Positions 20,215-28,658 of a DNA stretch of 64,000 nt are shown one piece after another; positions within the stretch are counted from its first letter, which is position 1, and each line of letters begins with the position of its first letter. The DNA is taken from positions 49,367 through 113,366 of the forward strand of contig CAIXGW010000016.1 of the NCBI GenBank assembly GCA_903919145.1, given 5' to 3'. A program made the translations under genes and the position numbers. The notes beneath the pieces were generated by a model. The model had not been told where the DNA came from and did not search any database. It was given only the letters and a program-made list of their open reading frames with translations. Source of the stretch: an uncultured Myxococcales bacterium. GTDB lineage: Bacteria; Myxococcota_A; UBA9042.

Positions 20215-20949
20215 ATGCTCCACGCCCGCCACGAACATAGCCCGAGCGCCGCCTACGGCCGACCAGTGCACATGTGGACCTATGGCCATGCCGGCCGCCC
20301 AGTGCTGGCTTTTCCCACCGCCGGTGGCTATGCCCACGAGTGGGAGCACCACGGCGTGGTCAAGACGCTGGCCGACTGGATTGAAGCGGGGCGCATCCGC
20401 CTGTACTGCCCAGAGACCAACGCCGCGGCCGTGTGGATCCATCCCGGCACCGATCTGGCGGACCGCATGGCCCGTCACCAAGCCTATGAGCAGTTTATCT
20501 CTCAGGAATTAGTGCCGCGCATCTGGGCTGAGAGCGGCCGGCGAGACATTGCCGTCATCGGCGCCAGCGTTGGAGCTATGTATGCCGTCAACGCCGGTTT
20601 GAAGCACCCCGAGCTTTTCAGCCACGCGATTGGCCTGTCGGGGCGCTACCGCGCCAACTACTTCACCGGTGGCTCGCGCGACGAAGGAGTCTACTTCAGC
20701 GACCCCAGTGCCTACGTGTGGAACCTGGGCGGCGATCACCTGGCCCGGGTGCGCCACCACGCCAAGATCACGCTGGTGTGCGGCCAGGGCGCCCACGAGG
20801 GCACCTGCCTGGCAGAGACGCGCCATCTGGCCAGTGGCCTGAGCAGTGCCGGCGTGCCCACGTGGCTTGACCTGTGGGGCCAGGACGTCTCGCACGACTG
20901 GAAGTGGTGGCGTCGGCAAATCCGATATCATATCGGGATGTTGCTTTAG
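20215..20949 (+). CDS. Alpha/beta-hydrolase esterase-family protein
   Basis: VLAFPTAGGYAHEWEHHG, nucleophile-elbow-like VIGASVGAMYA, C-terminal His DVSHDWKWW. Confidence 0.8.
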   Translation: MLHARHEHSPSAAYGRPVHMWTYGHAGRPVLAFPTAGGYAHEWEHHGVVKTLADWIEAGRIRLYCPETNAAAVWIHPGTDLADRMARHQAYEQFISQELVPRIWAESGRRDIAVIGASVGAMYAVNAGLKHPELFSHAIGLSGRYRANYFTGGSRDEGVYFSDPSAYVWNLGGDHLARVRHHAKITLVCGQGAHEGTCLAETRHLASGLSSAGVPTWLDLWGQDVSHDWKWWRRQIRYHIGMLL

Positions 20950-21062
20950 GTTCCCCCCGTCAAGAAAAAGTGCAAGAAAATCTTTGGCCGCTGCGCTTGG
21001 CGCAGATCCAAGGCCCCCGCCGCGCGTCCAAGTCGGTGGACTTTGGCGTTGCGAGGTGGCCA

Positions 21063-22022
21063 ATGCAGACGAAAACTTTTGCTTCTTCTTTGATTCTATT
21101 AGTCTTTGCTGGTTTGGGTGTGGGGTTTCCCACTCAGGCAGCAGCCAGTGCGGCTACCGGCTCGTATTCGGTAGAAGTGGTCGACCAGTGGGGTGGCCGC
21201 TTGCCGACGTGGTGGCACGGCGGTCGCACCTGGGTGATGGGCGAACAAGGTCAGCGCTACCGGATTCGCGTGCGCAATCGCAGCCCGCAGCGGGTGGAAG
21301 CTGTCATCTCTGTGGATGGCCGCGACGCGATCGACGGCAAGGCCGCCCACACCAGCAAGCCCGGGTACATTGTGCCGCCGTGGGGCGAGGTGGCCGTCGA
21401 TGGCTTCCGCGTGTCGATGCGCGACGTGGCGACCTTTCGCTTCTCTTCGGTAGAGGACTCTTATGCCGCCCAGATGGGCAACGACCGCAACGTCGGCGTG
21501 ATTGGTGTGGCGGTGTTCAGCGAGCGGCGCTACGTGGAACCCCAGCCAGTGCGCCGGCCATGGGAGGAGCGGCCAGGGTGCGGCAGCTGCGACCGCGACC
21601 AGGGCCGCGCCGGCCCGACCCGCCAAGGAGAAAGCAAGGCGGGCGGCGGCGCTGCTCCGCAGGGCAGCGCGGACTCGGCCAAGGCCGAAGCAGCCCCGCG
21701 CAGCCAGGGCGGGGCTTCCAAGCGCGCGATGGCTGACAGTGAGGCCGGCGAACGTCCTGGCCTTGGCACCCAGTTTGGCGAGCGCCGCGAATCACGGGTC
21801 CAACAAGTCGATTTTCTAAGGCGCCACCCCAGCCAGCCCGATGCCGTGCTGTCGATCCGCTACAACGACGCGCCAGGCCTCATCGCCGCCGGTGTGCCGA
21901 TCCGTCCGCCGCGCCCGACCCCGCTGCAGCGCGAGCACTGGCGCCGCGACCACGCCCGGCCCTTTGAGGACCAGCCCAATGCTTTTGCCTCTCCGCCCGC
22001 CGGTTGGGACGGCGACTGGTAG
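21063..22022 (+). CDS. Hypothetical secreted protein
   Basis: Signal peptide MQTKTFASSLILLVFAGLGVGFPTQAAAS; conserved-looking N-terminal domain and disordered Ala/Gly-rich middle. Confidence 0.7.
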   Translation: MQTKTFASSLILLVFAGLGVGFPTQAAASAATGSYSVEVVDQWGGRLPTWWHGGRTWVMGEQGQRYRIRVRNRSPQRVEAVISVDGRDAIDGKAAHTSKPGYIVPPWGEVAVDGFRVSMRDVATFRFSSVEDSYAAQMGNDRNVGVIGVAVFSERRYVEPQPVRRPWEERPGCGSCDRDQGRAGPTRQGESKAGGGAAPQGSADSAKAEAAPRSQGGASKRAMADSEAGERPGLGTQFGERRESRVQQVDFLRRHPSQPDAVLSIRYNDAPGLIAAGVPIRPPRPTPLQREHWRRDHARPFEDQPNAFASPPAGWDGDW

Positions 22023-22091
22023 CGCCGCGGCCAGCCGTGTCGGATTCTTCGGACGGCGTGTCTAGGTTCGGCGAAATTGCTAGAAATCCAT

Positions 22092-22113
22092 GACAAGTAT
22101 AGCTATTTATGTC
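22092..22113. promoter_or_regulatory. Imperfect 22-bp palindrome, candidate upstream activator site
   Basis: GACA-agt-ATAGCTAT-tta-TGTC; 16 of 22 positions symmetric; about 100 bp upstream of the -24/-12 element. Confidence 0.4.
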
Positions 22114-22208
22114 TGATGGGCGCCGGCGTCGGGATTTGGCGAAGCGACATTAAGACAGCTCCAGCAGCAAGCTATCTGCAACCCTCTGAAAACTATAAGT
22201 AGTCAAGT

Positions 22209-22224
22209 TGGCACGGCCCTTGCT
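22209..22224 (+). promoter_or_regulatory. Sigma-54 (-24/-12) promoter
   Basis: TTGGCACGGCCCTTGCT matches the consensus TGGCACG-N4-TTGCW; faces the 22383 ORF. Confidence 0.75.
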
Positions 22225-22382
22225 ATACCTATAGTCAGGACGCGATGGCAAGCGCCCAGCCCACCGAGACAGCGGATGCGACCCGCGCAAGAGGTGGAAG
22301 TTAGGCCGCAATGCCGCGTTCTTGCCTCATACCAGCTTTCCTGTCTAGCCGCTTGGCTAGCCCCAACTGACCGGAGGACCCT

Positions 22383-22733
22383 ATGTCGACTTCTCGCAAC
22401 CACATCGCCCTGCTTCCCACCTACATCGGCGCTGGCCTTGGCATGCTGGCCTTCTTGCTGGTTGGCGCGGTTCCCGGAGTGCTCTACGGCGGTTACATGG
22501 GCCTGGTGATGACCGAGGCCTTGTTTGGCCACGTAGATGAGGTGTCGATGCTGGCGCGAAGCGTGACCGGCGGCGGCATGATCCTGGGCCTGCTCTCTTC
22601 GATGTTCCTGTTCTTGGTCAGCGGTGCCTTCGCCGGCACGCTGGTCGGCCTGCCGTTTGCCCGGTTGCTGCACGGAGCCAGCGCTTCGGCGGCGGTGCCA
22701 AGCCCGGTGGCCGCAGAGACCCCCAGTCGCTGA
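22383..22733 (+). CDS. Small membrane protein (two or more predicted TM segments)
   Basis: MSTSRNHIALLPTYIGAGLGMLAFLLVGAVPGVLYGGYMGLVM...GGGMILGLLSSMFLFLVSGAFAGTLVGLPFA; downstream of the sigma-54 promoter. Confidence 0.75.
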   Translation: MSTSRNHIALLPTYIGAGLGMLAFLLVGAVPGVLYGGYMGLVMTEALFGHVDEVSMLARSVTGGGMILGLLSSMFLFLVSGAFAGTLVGLPFARLLHGASASAAVPSPVAAETPSR

Positions 22734-22820
22734 GGCAGCCCTGTCTGACAATCCCGACAACGCCCTGTCGGGGTTTCCAGACATCCAGGGCAAGTTGATG
22801 AAAGTTAGCGGTTCGTCCTT

Positions 22821-22865
22821 GTCGCCCAATCCCGACACCCGGGGTTGGGCGACTTCCTTTTTGTT
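22821..22865 (+). terminator. Rho-independent terminator
   Basis: GTCGCCCAATCCC-gacaccc-GGGGTTGGGCGAC (about 13-bp stem, one G-T pair) followed by ttcctttttgtt. Confidence 0.75.
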
Positions 22866-23002
22866 CCCCAGCGGGTCCAAGGCTCTCTGCGCACGGCCGC
22901 GACTCTCCACGTGCTCGGGCCGCCTGTGCCGCGATTGCCGGTAGACTGTAGCAAAAGCAATGGGTTGCCGATTTGTGATGGTTTGGTCACAGAGCGAGCG
23001 CC

Positions 23003-23019
23003 TTGGCACGGATCTTCCA
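23003..23019 (+). promoter_or_regulatory. Weak sigma-54-like promoter upstream of the cytochrome operon
   Basis: TTGGCACGGATCTTCCA: perfect -24 box, but the -12 box has TTCC instead of TTGC. Confidence 0.4.
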
Positions 23020-23089
23020 AGGCATTGGGGCGGTGCAGGGGGGAGTCTATCCCCAGACCTGACCGACGAGGCCGCCCAGGAGGATAGCG

Positions 23090-24949
23090 ATGAACACCCC
23101 CGACCCACCGACCTTGCCGCCTACGGCGAGACCAAGACGCTACCTGCAGTGCGCACAGACTGCCCTGCTGGCGCTGCTGTGGCTGTTGAGCGCCGCGCCC
23201 GCCGTTGCTGCGCCCCAAGACGCTGACGATCCCAAGTGGTGCCGAGCCTGCCACCAGGAGCCAGAGCTGTCGGCCAAGTCCTTCCGCCAGAGTGCTCACG
23301 CCAAGCAGACCTGCCGTGACTGCCACACTGGCTTTCAGTTCAATCCCCACGAGCCCGTACAGGTGGCCAAGGGCAAGGACATCGACGCTCTCAAAGAGCT
23401 GGGCTTTGGCCAACCGGTGGCGCTGGCTTCTTGCATCAGCTGCCATGACGACTCGACGGCGGCGGCGGGCACTTTTGACCACGCCAAGCCGCGGCAAGGG
23501 GCCAAGCCGCTGACCGCCAAGCAGGCCAAAGACCAGGGCATCCCCTATTGCTTTGACTGCCACGGCCCGGTTCACGAGATCGCCCTGGCCAAGGACCAGC
23601 CGCCCGTGGAGCGCCGGCGGGCCATGAACAAGCGCTGCGGCAATTGCCACGGCGACGCCAAGAAGATGGAGCCATTTCAGCGCAGCTCGCTGATGGTCAA
23701 GGAATACGGGCACACCATGCACGCCCGCAAGCTGGAGCTGGGATCAGACGACGCGCCTGGCTGCATGGACTGCCATCCGGCGCACCAAAAGGCGCGGGCC
23801 AAGGCAGAACAAGCGGGTAGCGCCTGCGCGCAGTGCCACAAGGGTGTTGCCAAGGAATTCAGCGTACTGGCCAACCACAAGCCGGTGGACCGCGACTCGC
23901 GGCCGGTCAGCTTCTGGACCCAAAAGTTCTTTGCCTGGTTGACGTTCTTGACGATCCTGGCCCTGTCTCTGCACGTGCTGCTCGATCTGCTGGGCGTGAT
24001 TCGCCGCTCTTGGTTCAAGCAAGAGGACCCGCACCACGCCGCCAAGCTGGCCGAAGTGCCTCTGCCGGCACTGGCAGCGGTGAGCGGCGGCCGGGTCGAG
24101 CCCGCCGGCACGGTGCTGCGCTTTGACCTATGGCAGCGCATTGCCCACGGCGTGATGGCGCTGTCCTTCACTACCTTGGTGTTGACGGGCTGGCCTCTGT
24201 CGGCGGCCGGAATTGGCGCGTCGCGCTCGCTGGTTGGCGCCTTTGGTGGGCTTGAGCAGGTGGCTTGGCTGCACCGGGTCGCTGCGGTGGGCTTGGTCCT
24301 GGCCTGCGTCATTCACCTGATCTATCTGGTGGCTTTGGTGGCCAAGGGCAAGCTGCGCTTCTCCATGTTGCCCAAGCCCAAGGACATCAAGGACCTGGTG
24401 GCCAACCTGGCGTGGTTTGTCGGCCTGCGCAAGCAGCGCCCGGCGTACGACCGCTTCTCTTACTTTGAGAAGTTTGACTACTGGGCGGTGTTTTGGGGCT
24501 GCGTCATCATGATTGGCTCTGGAGCCGTGCGCTGGTTCCCCGACACCGTGCTCAAGGTCGCGCCGACGTGGGTCTACGAGGTCGCCTTCCTGGCCCACAC
24601 CGACGAAGCGCTGCTGGCGGCCCTGGCGATCTTTGTGTGGCACTTCTACAACGTCCACCTGCGCCCGGCGGTGTTCCCGATGTCGTGGGTGTTCCTGACG
24701 GGGCGCATGACCTTGGAAGAGCACGCAGAGGAGCACGGCGCCGAGTTTGAAGCGTGGCAGGCTGCCGCCAAGGCGCGCGCCAACGCCGCGGCCGCCCCGG
24801 CGCCAGCAGCGGAGCCCGTTGCCGCCGTTTCAACTGCCGGCCAGCCCGCAGTGCCAGCGGCGGTGGAGCCAGCGGTGCCCGCCAACGCCAAAGCAGATCA
24901 GCCGGCCACGCCGAATCCGCCGACGGCCAAAGACGGCGAGGGGAGGTAG
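23090..24949 (+). CDS. Heptaheme cytochrome c fused to a membrane cytochrome b domain (CbcL-like quinone oxidoreductase architecture)
   Basis: Signal peptide; 7 CXXCH motifs (CRACH, CRDCH, CISCH, CFDCH, CGNCH, CMDCH, CAQCH) followed by multiple TMs with conserved His (RIAHGVMALSF, WLHRVAAVGLVLACVIHLIYL). Confidence 0.85.
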   Translation: MNTPDPPTLPPTARPRRYLQCAQTALLALLWLLSAAPAVAAPQDADDPKWCRACHQEPELSAKSFRQSAHAKQTCRDCHTGFQFNPHEPVQVAKGKDIDALKELGFGQPVALASCISCHDDSTAAAGTFDHAKPRQGAKPLTAKQAKDQGIPYCFDCHGPVHEIALAKDQPPVERRRAMNKRCGNCHGDAKKMEPFQRSSLMVKEYGHTMHARKLELGSDDAPGCMDCHPAHQKARAKAEQAGSACAQCHKGVAKEFSVLANHKPVDRDSRPVSFWTQKFFAWLTFLTILALSLHVLLDLLGVIRRSWFKQEDPHHAAKLAEVPLPALAAVSGGRVEPAGTVLRFDLWQRIAHGVMALSFTTLVLTGWPLSAAGIGASRSLVGAFGGLEQVAWLHRVAAVGLVLACVIHLIYLVALVAKGKLRFSMLPKPKDIKDLVANLAWFVGLRKQRPAYDRFSYFEKFDYWAVFWGCVIMIGSGAVRWFPDTVLKVAPTWVYEVAFLAHTDEALLAALAIFVWHFYNVHLRPAVFPMSWVFLTGRMTLEEHAEEHGAEFEAWQAAAKARANAAAAPAPAAEPVAAVSTAGQPAVPAAVEPAVPANAKADQPATPNPPTAKDGEGR

Positions 24950-24952
24950 CTC

Positions 24953-25603
24953 ATGCAACCCAAGACGGCAAAGGCCTGGCTGATGGTGGTGGTAGGTGGC
25001 TTTGCGGTCCTAGCGGTGCGCGGCAACACGGTGTTGGGCGGCGAGGCGCCGGCCGTCGACCCCGCAGCCGCTGCCTCCGAAGAGTCCGCCAAAGGCGGCG
25101 CAGCCGGGGTCAAGCCCGCCGCAGCGGCGGCCGCGGACCCAGCCGAGGTGGCGCGCGCCGCCAAGATGGAGAAGGTCAAGAAGCTGGGGTGTTTTCAGTG
25201 CCACAACTTTGAGCACTACCTCAACGGTCGGCCCAAGCCGGCCAAGCCTCCCGGTGGCCCGGCAGGGCTTGCGCCGCCGGACGGCGCCTGTGGCGGCCCC
25301 GGGCACGAGTGCAAGGCGGCGCCGCCCAGCGCGGTCGCCGCTGTAGCGGCGGCAGGGACCGTAGCGGCGGACAAAGAAGAGGACAAGGACGAGCCAGAAG
25401 CGCAAGCCCAAGACAAGGAAGAGGAGAAGGAAGAGGCAGAGGCCGAAGAAGAGGAAGAGGAAGAGGATAGTCCCCCCGATCCCAAAGATTTTGCCCACGG
25501 ACCGCATGAGCAAGAGGGGATTGGCCACTGTCACCAGTGCCACGCGATCGAGGGGCATTTTCAGGTGAAGGTCCGCATGCAAGCATGCGCGGAGTGCCAC
25601 TGA
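24953..25603 (+). CDS. Triheme c-type cytochrome with acidic low-complexity linker
   Basis: N-terminal hydrophobic segment; CFQCH, CHQCH, CAECH; EEEKEEAEAEEEEEEED linker; the last residues are CAECH*. Confidence 0.75.
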   Translation: MQPKTAKAWLMVVVGGFAVLAVRGNTVLGGEAPAVDPAAAASEESAKGGAAGVKPAAAAAADPAEVARAAKMEKVKKLGCFQCHNFEHYLNGRPKPAKPPGGPAGLAPPDGACGGPGHECKAAPPSAVAAVAAAGTVAADKEEDKDEPEAQAQDKEEEKEEAEAEEEEEEEDSPPDPKDFAHGPHEQEGIGHCHQCHAIEGHFQVKVRMQACAECH

Positions 25604-25701
25604 CCCTTGGCGGGCCAAGGCGCAAGCGGACCAGGGCAGACAACCCGTTTTGAGATCAGTGGCTCTAGCCACCAGCGCACGGCGGGGGAGGCAGCGGGAC
25701 C

Positions 25702-26637
25702 ATGAATGCCAATGAGCCGCTGCTGCCCTGGCCCTTGCACACCCGTGTGGCGCAGTTGCTGGTTTTTGGCCTGGTGCCGGCGCTGTTGCTCATGGCTTTT
25801 GTCAGCTGGCAGCACGTGGCGAATTATGTAGAGAGCGACCCCGGTTACTGCGCCCAGTGCCATGCCAGCCGCGATCAATACGTGGTGTGGGACCAGGATG
25901 CCCACCACCGGGTCGCTTGCCAAAAGTGCCATCAGCAGACGCTGCAAGAGGCGGCCGCCATGTTGCAGGCCTATGTCAAAGGCGGAGGCGTTGCGCGCAG
26001 TGGCAAGAAGAAACTCATCCATTCTGGGTGGGTAGAGGACCGGGCCTGCCTGGGTTGCCACGGACCCACGGCCAGCAGCAGGGTGTCGATGGCCAACTCG
26101 CCCGCCCACCTGGTCCACCTGGAGCTGCCCAGGGTAGACTGCCTAACCTGCCACTCTCGCGGCATTCACCGCCGCAGCGAGCCCGAGACGTCTTGCCAGA
26201 AATGCCACGACGAGAAGGCCGGCAAGGGCTGCGCAGGAGACGGAAAGTGCACGGCCTGCCATACTTTTGTTGGCCCTGCGGACTCCTTGCTGCCTTCGCG
26301 GGCCACCTGCGAGGGCTGCCATCAGGTCTCTGGGGTTGGCAAGAGCACCCACGCCAAGGATCCGCACATGGGCAACCTGGACTGCTCGGTCTGCCATCGC
26401 CCCCACGCTCCAAGTGGACCCAAGGTGGTAGCTTGCCTTTCCTGCCATGCCGGCAAAAGCAGCAGCTGTTTTCACGGGGTGGCCGGCCGATCGACCTGCA
26501 TCGACTGCCACAAGCCACACTTGTGGGACGCCAGCGCCGTAGAGTGCCGCAGCTGCCACAGCGGTCCTCACGTGGTCGCCGCTGGGCCTGACTGCCGCCA
26601 GTGCCACGGCGTGCGGCCCCAAGAGAGGGCGCCGTGA
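25702..26637 (+). CDS. Dodecaheme cytochrome c with NapC/NrfH-like N-terminal anchor
   Basis: One N-terminal TM (LLVFGLVPALLLMAFVSW) and 12 CXXCH motifs in 311 aa. Confidence 0.87.
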   Translation: MNANEPLLPWPLHTRVAQLLVFGLVPALLLMAFVSWQHVANYVESDPGYCAQCHASRDQYVVWDQDAHHRVACQKCHQQTLQEAAAMLQAYVKGGGVARSGKKKLIHSGWVEDRACLGCHGPTASSRVSMANSPAHLVHLELPRVDCLTCHSRGIHRRSEPETSCQKCHDEKAGKGCAGDGKCTACHTFVGPADSLLPSRATCEGCHQVSGVGKSTHAKDPHMGNLDCSVCHRPHAPSGPKVVACLSCHAGKSSSCFHGVAGRSTCIDCHKPHLWDASAVECRSCHSGPHVVAAGPDCRQCHGVRPQERAP

Positions 26638-28658
26638 GATTCTGGCTGCCACCGCGTCTACCAGAGCTGAGCCTGCGCACCAAGCTGCTGGTGCTGATCT
26701 CCAGCGTGACGTGCCTGATCCTCAGCGGTCAGACGCTGTTTTGGCTGTCGAGCGAGGTGACCTCGATTGACCGGCGGATCGTCGCCCAAGGCGTCATTCA
26801 GGCTCAGGGCGTCGCCACCGGCATTGCCGACCGTCTGGGCGCGACCGACGGCGCCCGGCTGGCCCAGATGCTGCAGCGCGTGGCCAAGGTCATTGACGTG
26901 GTCAGTCTAGAAATCTATGACGCGCAGGGATTCTTGCTGGCGCGCGCGGGGGCAGGCAGTGGCACTCCCGTCAAGATTACCCCGCTTGGCGTGTTTGAGC
27001 GGCCGCGCCCAGGCCCAGGGCTGGCTGGTTTGCTGGGCGGCAAAGTGGTCTATGCGGTGCAGGCGCCGATTGTCCGCGATGCAGCGGTGATTGGCCACGT
27101 CGCCCTGACCTACCGGTCCAGCGAAATCGCCGACAAGTCAGCCCGCCTCATCGCCGTGGCCCTGACCATGGCCGGGCTGTGGCTGGTCATTGGCGCAGGC
27201 CTGAGCACCTTCTATGTCCGCAGGATCACCAAGCCGCTGGCAGTGTTGACCGACGCCGCACTCAGGATTGCCGATGGCAAGGTCGAGTCCGTGCAGCTGG
27301 GCAAGGCGATCGGTGGCGATGAGATCGCGGTGTTGCATGGGGCATTTGCTAAACTTGTTGATGACTTGCGGGCGCAGATGCAGCAGAACAAGCAGCTGCT
27401 GGAGGTCCAGCGCCAGCTCAACGCCAGACTGCGCGAGCGGGTCGATGACATGAGCGACGACCTGCGGGCGCGGGTGGCGCACCTTCACGCGGTCATTGGC
27501 GGTCTGCAAGAAGGCGTCATTACCTGCGACCTGGAAGGCGATGTGCTGGACTACAACCCGGCGGCGACCCGCCATCTGGTGGGGCTGGCGCGGCTGGCGG
27601 CCGGCATGACGGTGGCCGAAATCACCGGTGTGGCCAGTGAGTTGGCACCGACGGTGCGAGAGGTTCTGGCCAGCGGCCGGCCGCGGCAATTAGAGTGGAC
27701 CGTGGCCAGCCAGGTGGGCCCGTGGGGCGCGGAGACGGCGGTCGACCGCAACTCAGTGGCTGGCGAGCGGACCATTGCCTTTACCGTGGCGCCGATTGCC
27801 CATGGCACCGCTGCTCCGGTGGGGGCCGTGGTGACGCTGCGCGACATGACCATAGCCCGCCTGGCCGAAGCCCGTCTGCGCCGCCACGACCGGTTGATTT
27901 CGCTGGGGACTATTGCCGCGGGGCTGGCCCATGAACTGGGCAATTGCATGCACGCCATCAACGGCTTTGCCACGCTGCTGTACCGCGACACGCCGGCCGA
28001 CGATCCGCGGCGCAAAGACGTCGCCACCATTCGCGACGAGAACCAGCGGGCCATTGACCTGCTAGAGCGCTTCTTGCAGTTCGCGCGGCCGCGGCGGGTG
28101 GCGGTCCGCAATGAGCCGGTGGCGGATCTGCTGAGCGAGACCCTGTCGCTGTGCGCCTACAAGCTGCGCAAGGCCAAGATCGAGGTCACCCAGCACCTGG
28201 ACGAACGCGCCGACACCGTGCGCTGCGACGGCCCGCTGCTGGTGCAGGTGCTGGTCAATCTGGTGCTCAATGCCTCAGACGCCATGGAGGGGCTGGAGGT
28301 CAGGCAGTTGCGGCTGCACGCCCGCCTGGTAGAGGGCGACAAAGTGGCGATCGAAGTGGCCGACAGCGGCGCCGGCATCGCCAAAGAGCACCTGGAGCGG
28401 ATCTTTGACCCGTTCTTTACCACCAAGGAGGCGACCGGCACGGGGCTAGGCCTGTCGATTGCCCATCAGATCGTCGATGCTCACCATGGCACCCTGACAG
28501 TCCACAGCTCGCCGGGCGCGGGTGCGACCTTTGTGGTCACCTTGCCAAGGAGCGCTGCCGCCGAAGGCGCTCTGGCAGAATCCAGTGCCGCAACCGACCA
28601 TCCGCCCAAGGCCGCAACGCCATTGGCTGCCGACCAGCACTGTGAGGTAGGGGCATGA
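26634..28658 (+). CDS. Membrane sensor histidine kinase (HAMP, PAS-like, HisKA, HATPase_c)
   Basis: SLGTIAAGLAHELGNCMHAINGFATLL (H-box), VLVNLVLNASDAMEG (N-box), DSGAGIAKEHLERIFDPFFTTKEATGTGLGLSI. Likely GTG start overlapping the upstream stop. Confidence 0.93.
   Translation: MRFWLPPRLPELSLRTKLLVLISSVTCLILSGQTLFWLSSEVTSIDRRIVAQGVIQAQGVATGIADRLGATDGARLAQMLQRVAKVIDVVSLEIYDAQGFLLARAGAGSGTPVKITPLGVFERPRPGPGLAGLLGGKVVYAVQAPIVRDAAVIGHVALTYRSSEIADKSARLIAVALTMAGLWLVIGAGLSTFYVRRITKPLAVLTDAALRIADGKVESVQLGKAIGGDEIAVLHGAFAKLVDDLRAQMQQNKQLLEVQRQLNARLRERVDDMSDDLRARVAHLHAVIGGLQEGVITCDLEGDVLDYNPAATRHLVGLARLAAGMTVAEITGVASELAPTVREVLASGRPRQLEWTVASQVGPWGAETAVDRNSVAGERTIAFTVAPIAHGTAAPVGAVVTLRDMTIARLAEARLRRHDRLISLGTIAAGLAHELGNCMHAINGFATLLYRDTPADDPRRKDVATIRDENQRAIDLLERFLQFARPRRVAVRNEPVADLLSETLSLCAYKLRKAKIEVTQHLDERADTVRCDGPLLVQVLVNLVLNASDAMEGLEVRQLRLHARLVEGDKVAIEVADSGAGIAKEHLERIFDPFFTTKEATGTGLGLSIAHQIVDAHHGTLTVHSSPGAGATFVVTLPRSAAAEGALAESSAATDHPPKAATPLAADQHCEVGA

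Noticed and set aside
22753-22772. CCCGACA-acgccc-TGTCGGG hairpin as a second MITE-related repeat
   Set aside because: More simply explained as a terminator or attenuator hairpin after the 22383 gene.
22974-22991. CRP site TGTGA-N8-TCACA
   Set aside because: CRP/FNR-type consensus has a 6-bp (CRP) or 4-bp (FNR) spacer in this half-site form; an 8-bp spacer argues against a standard site.
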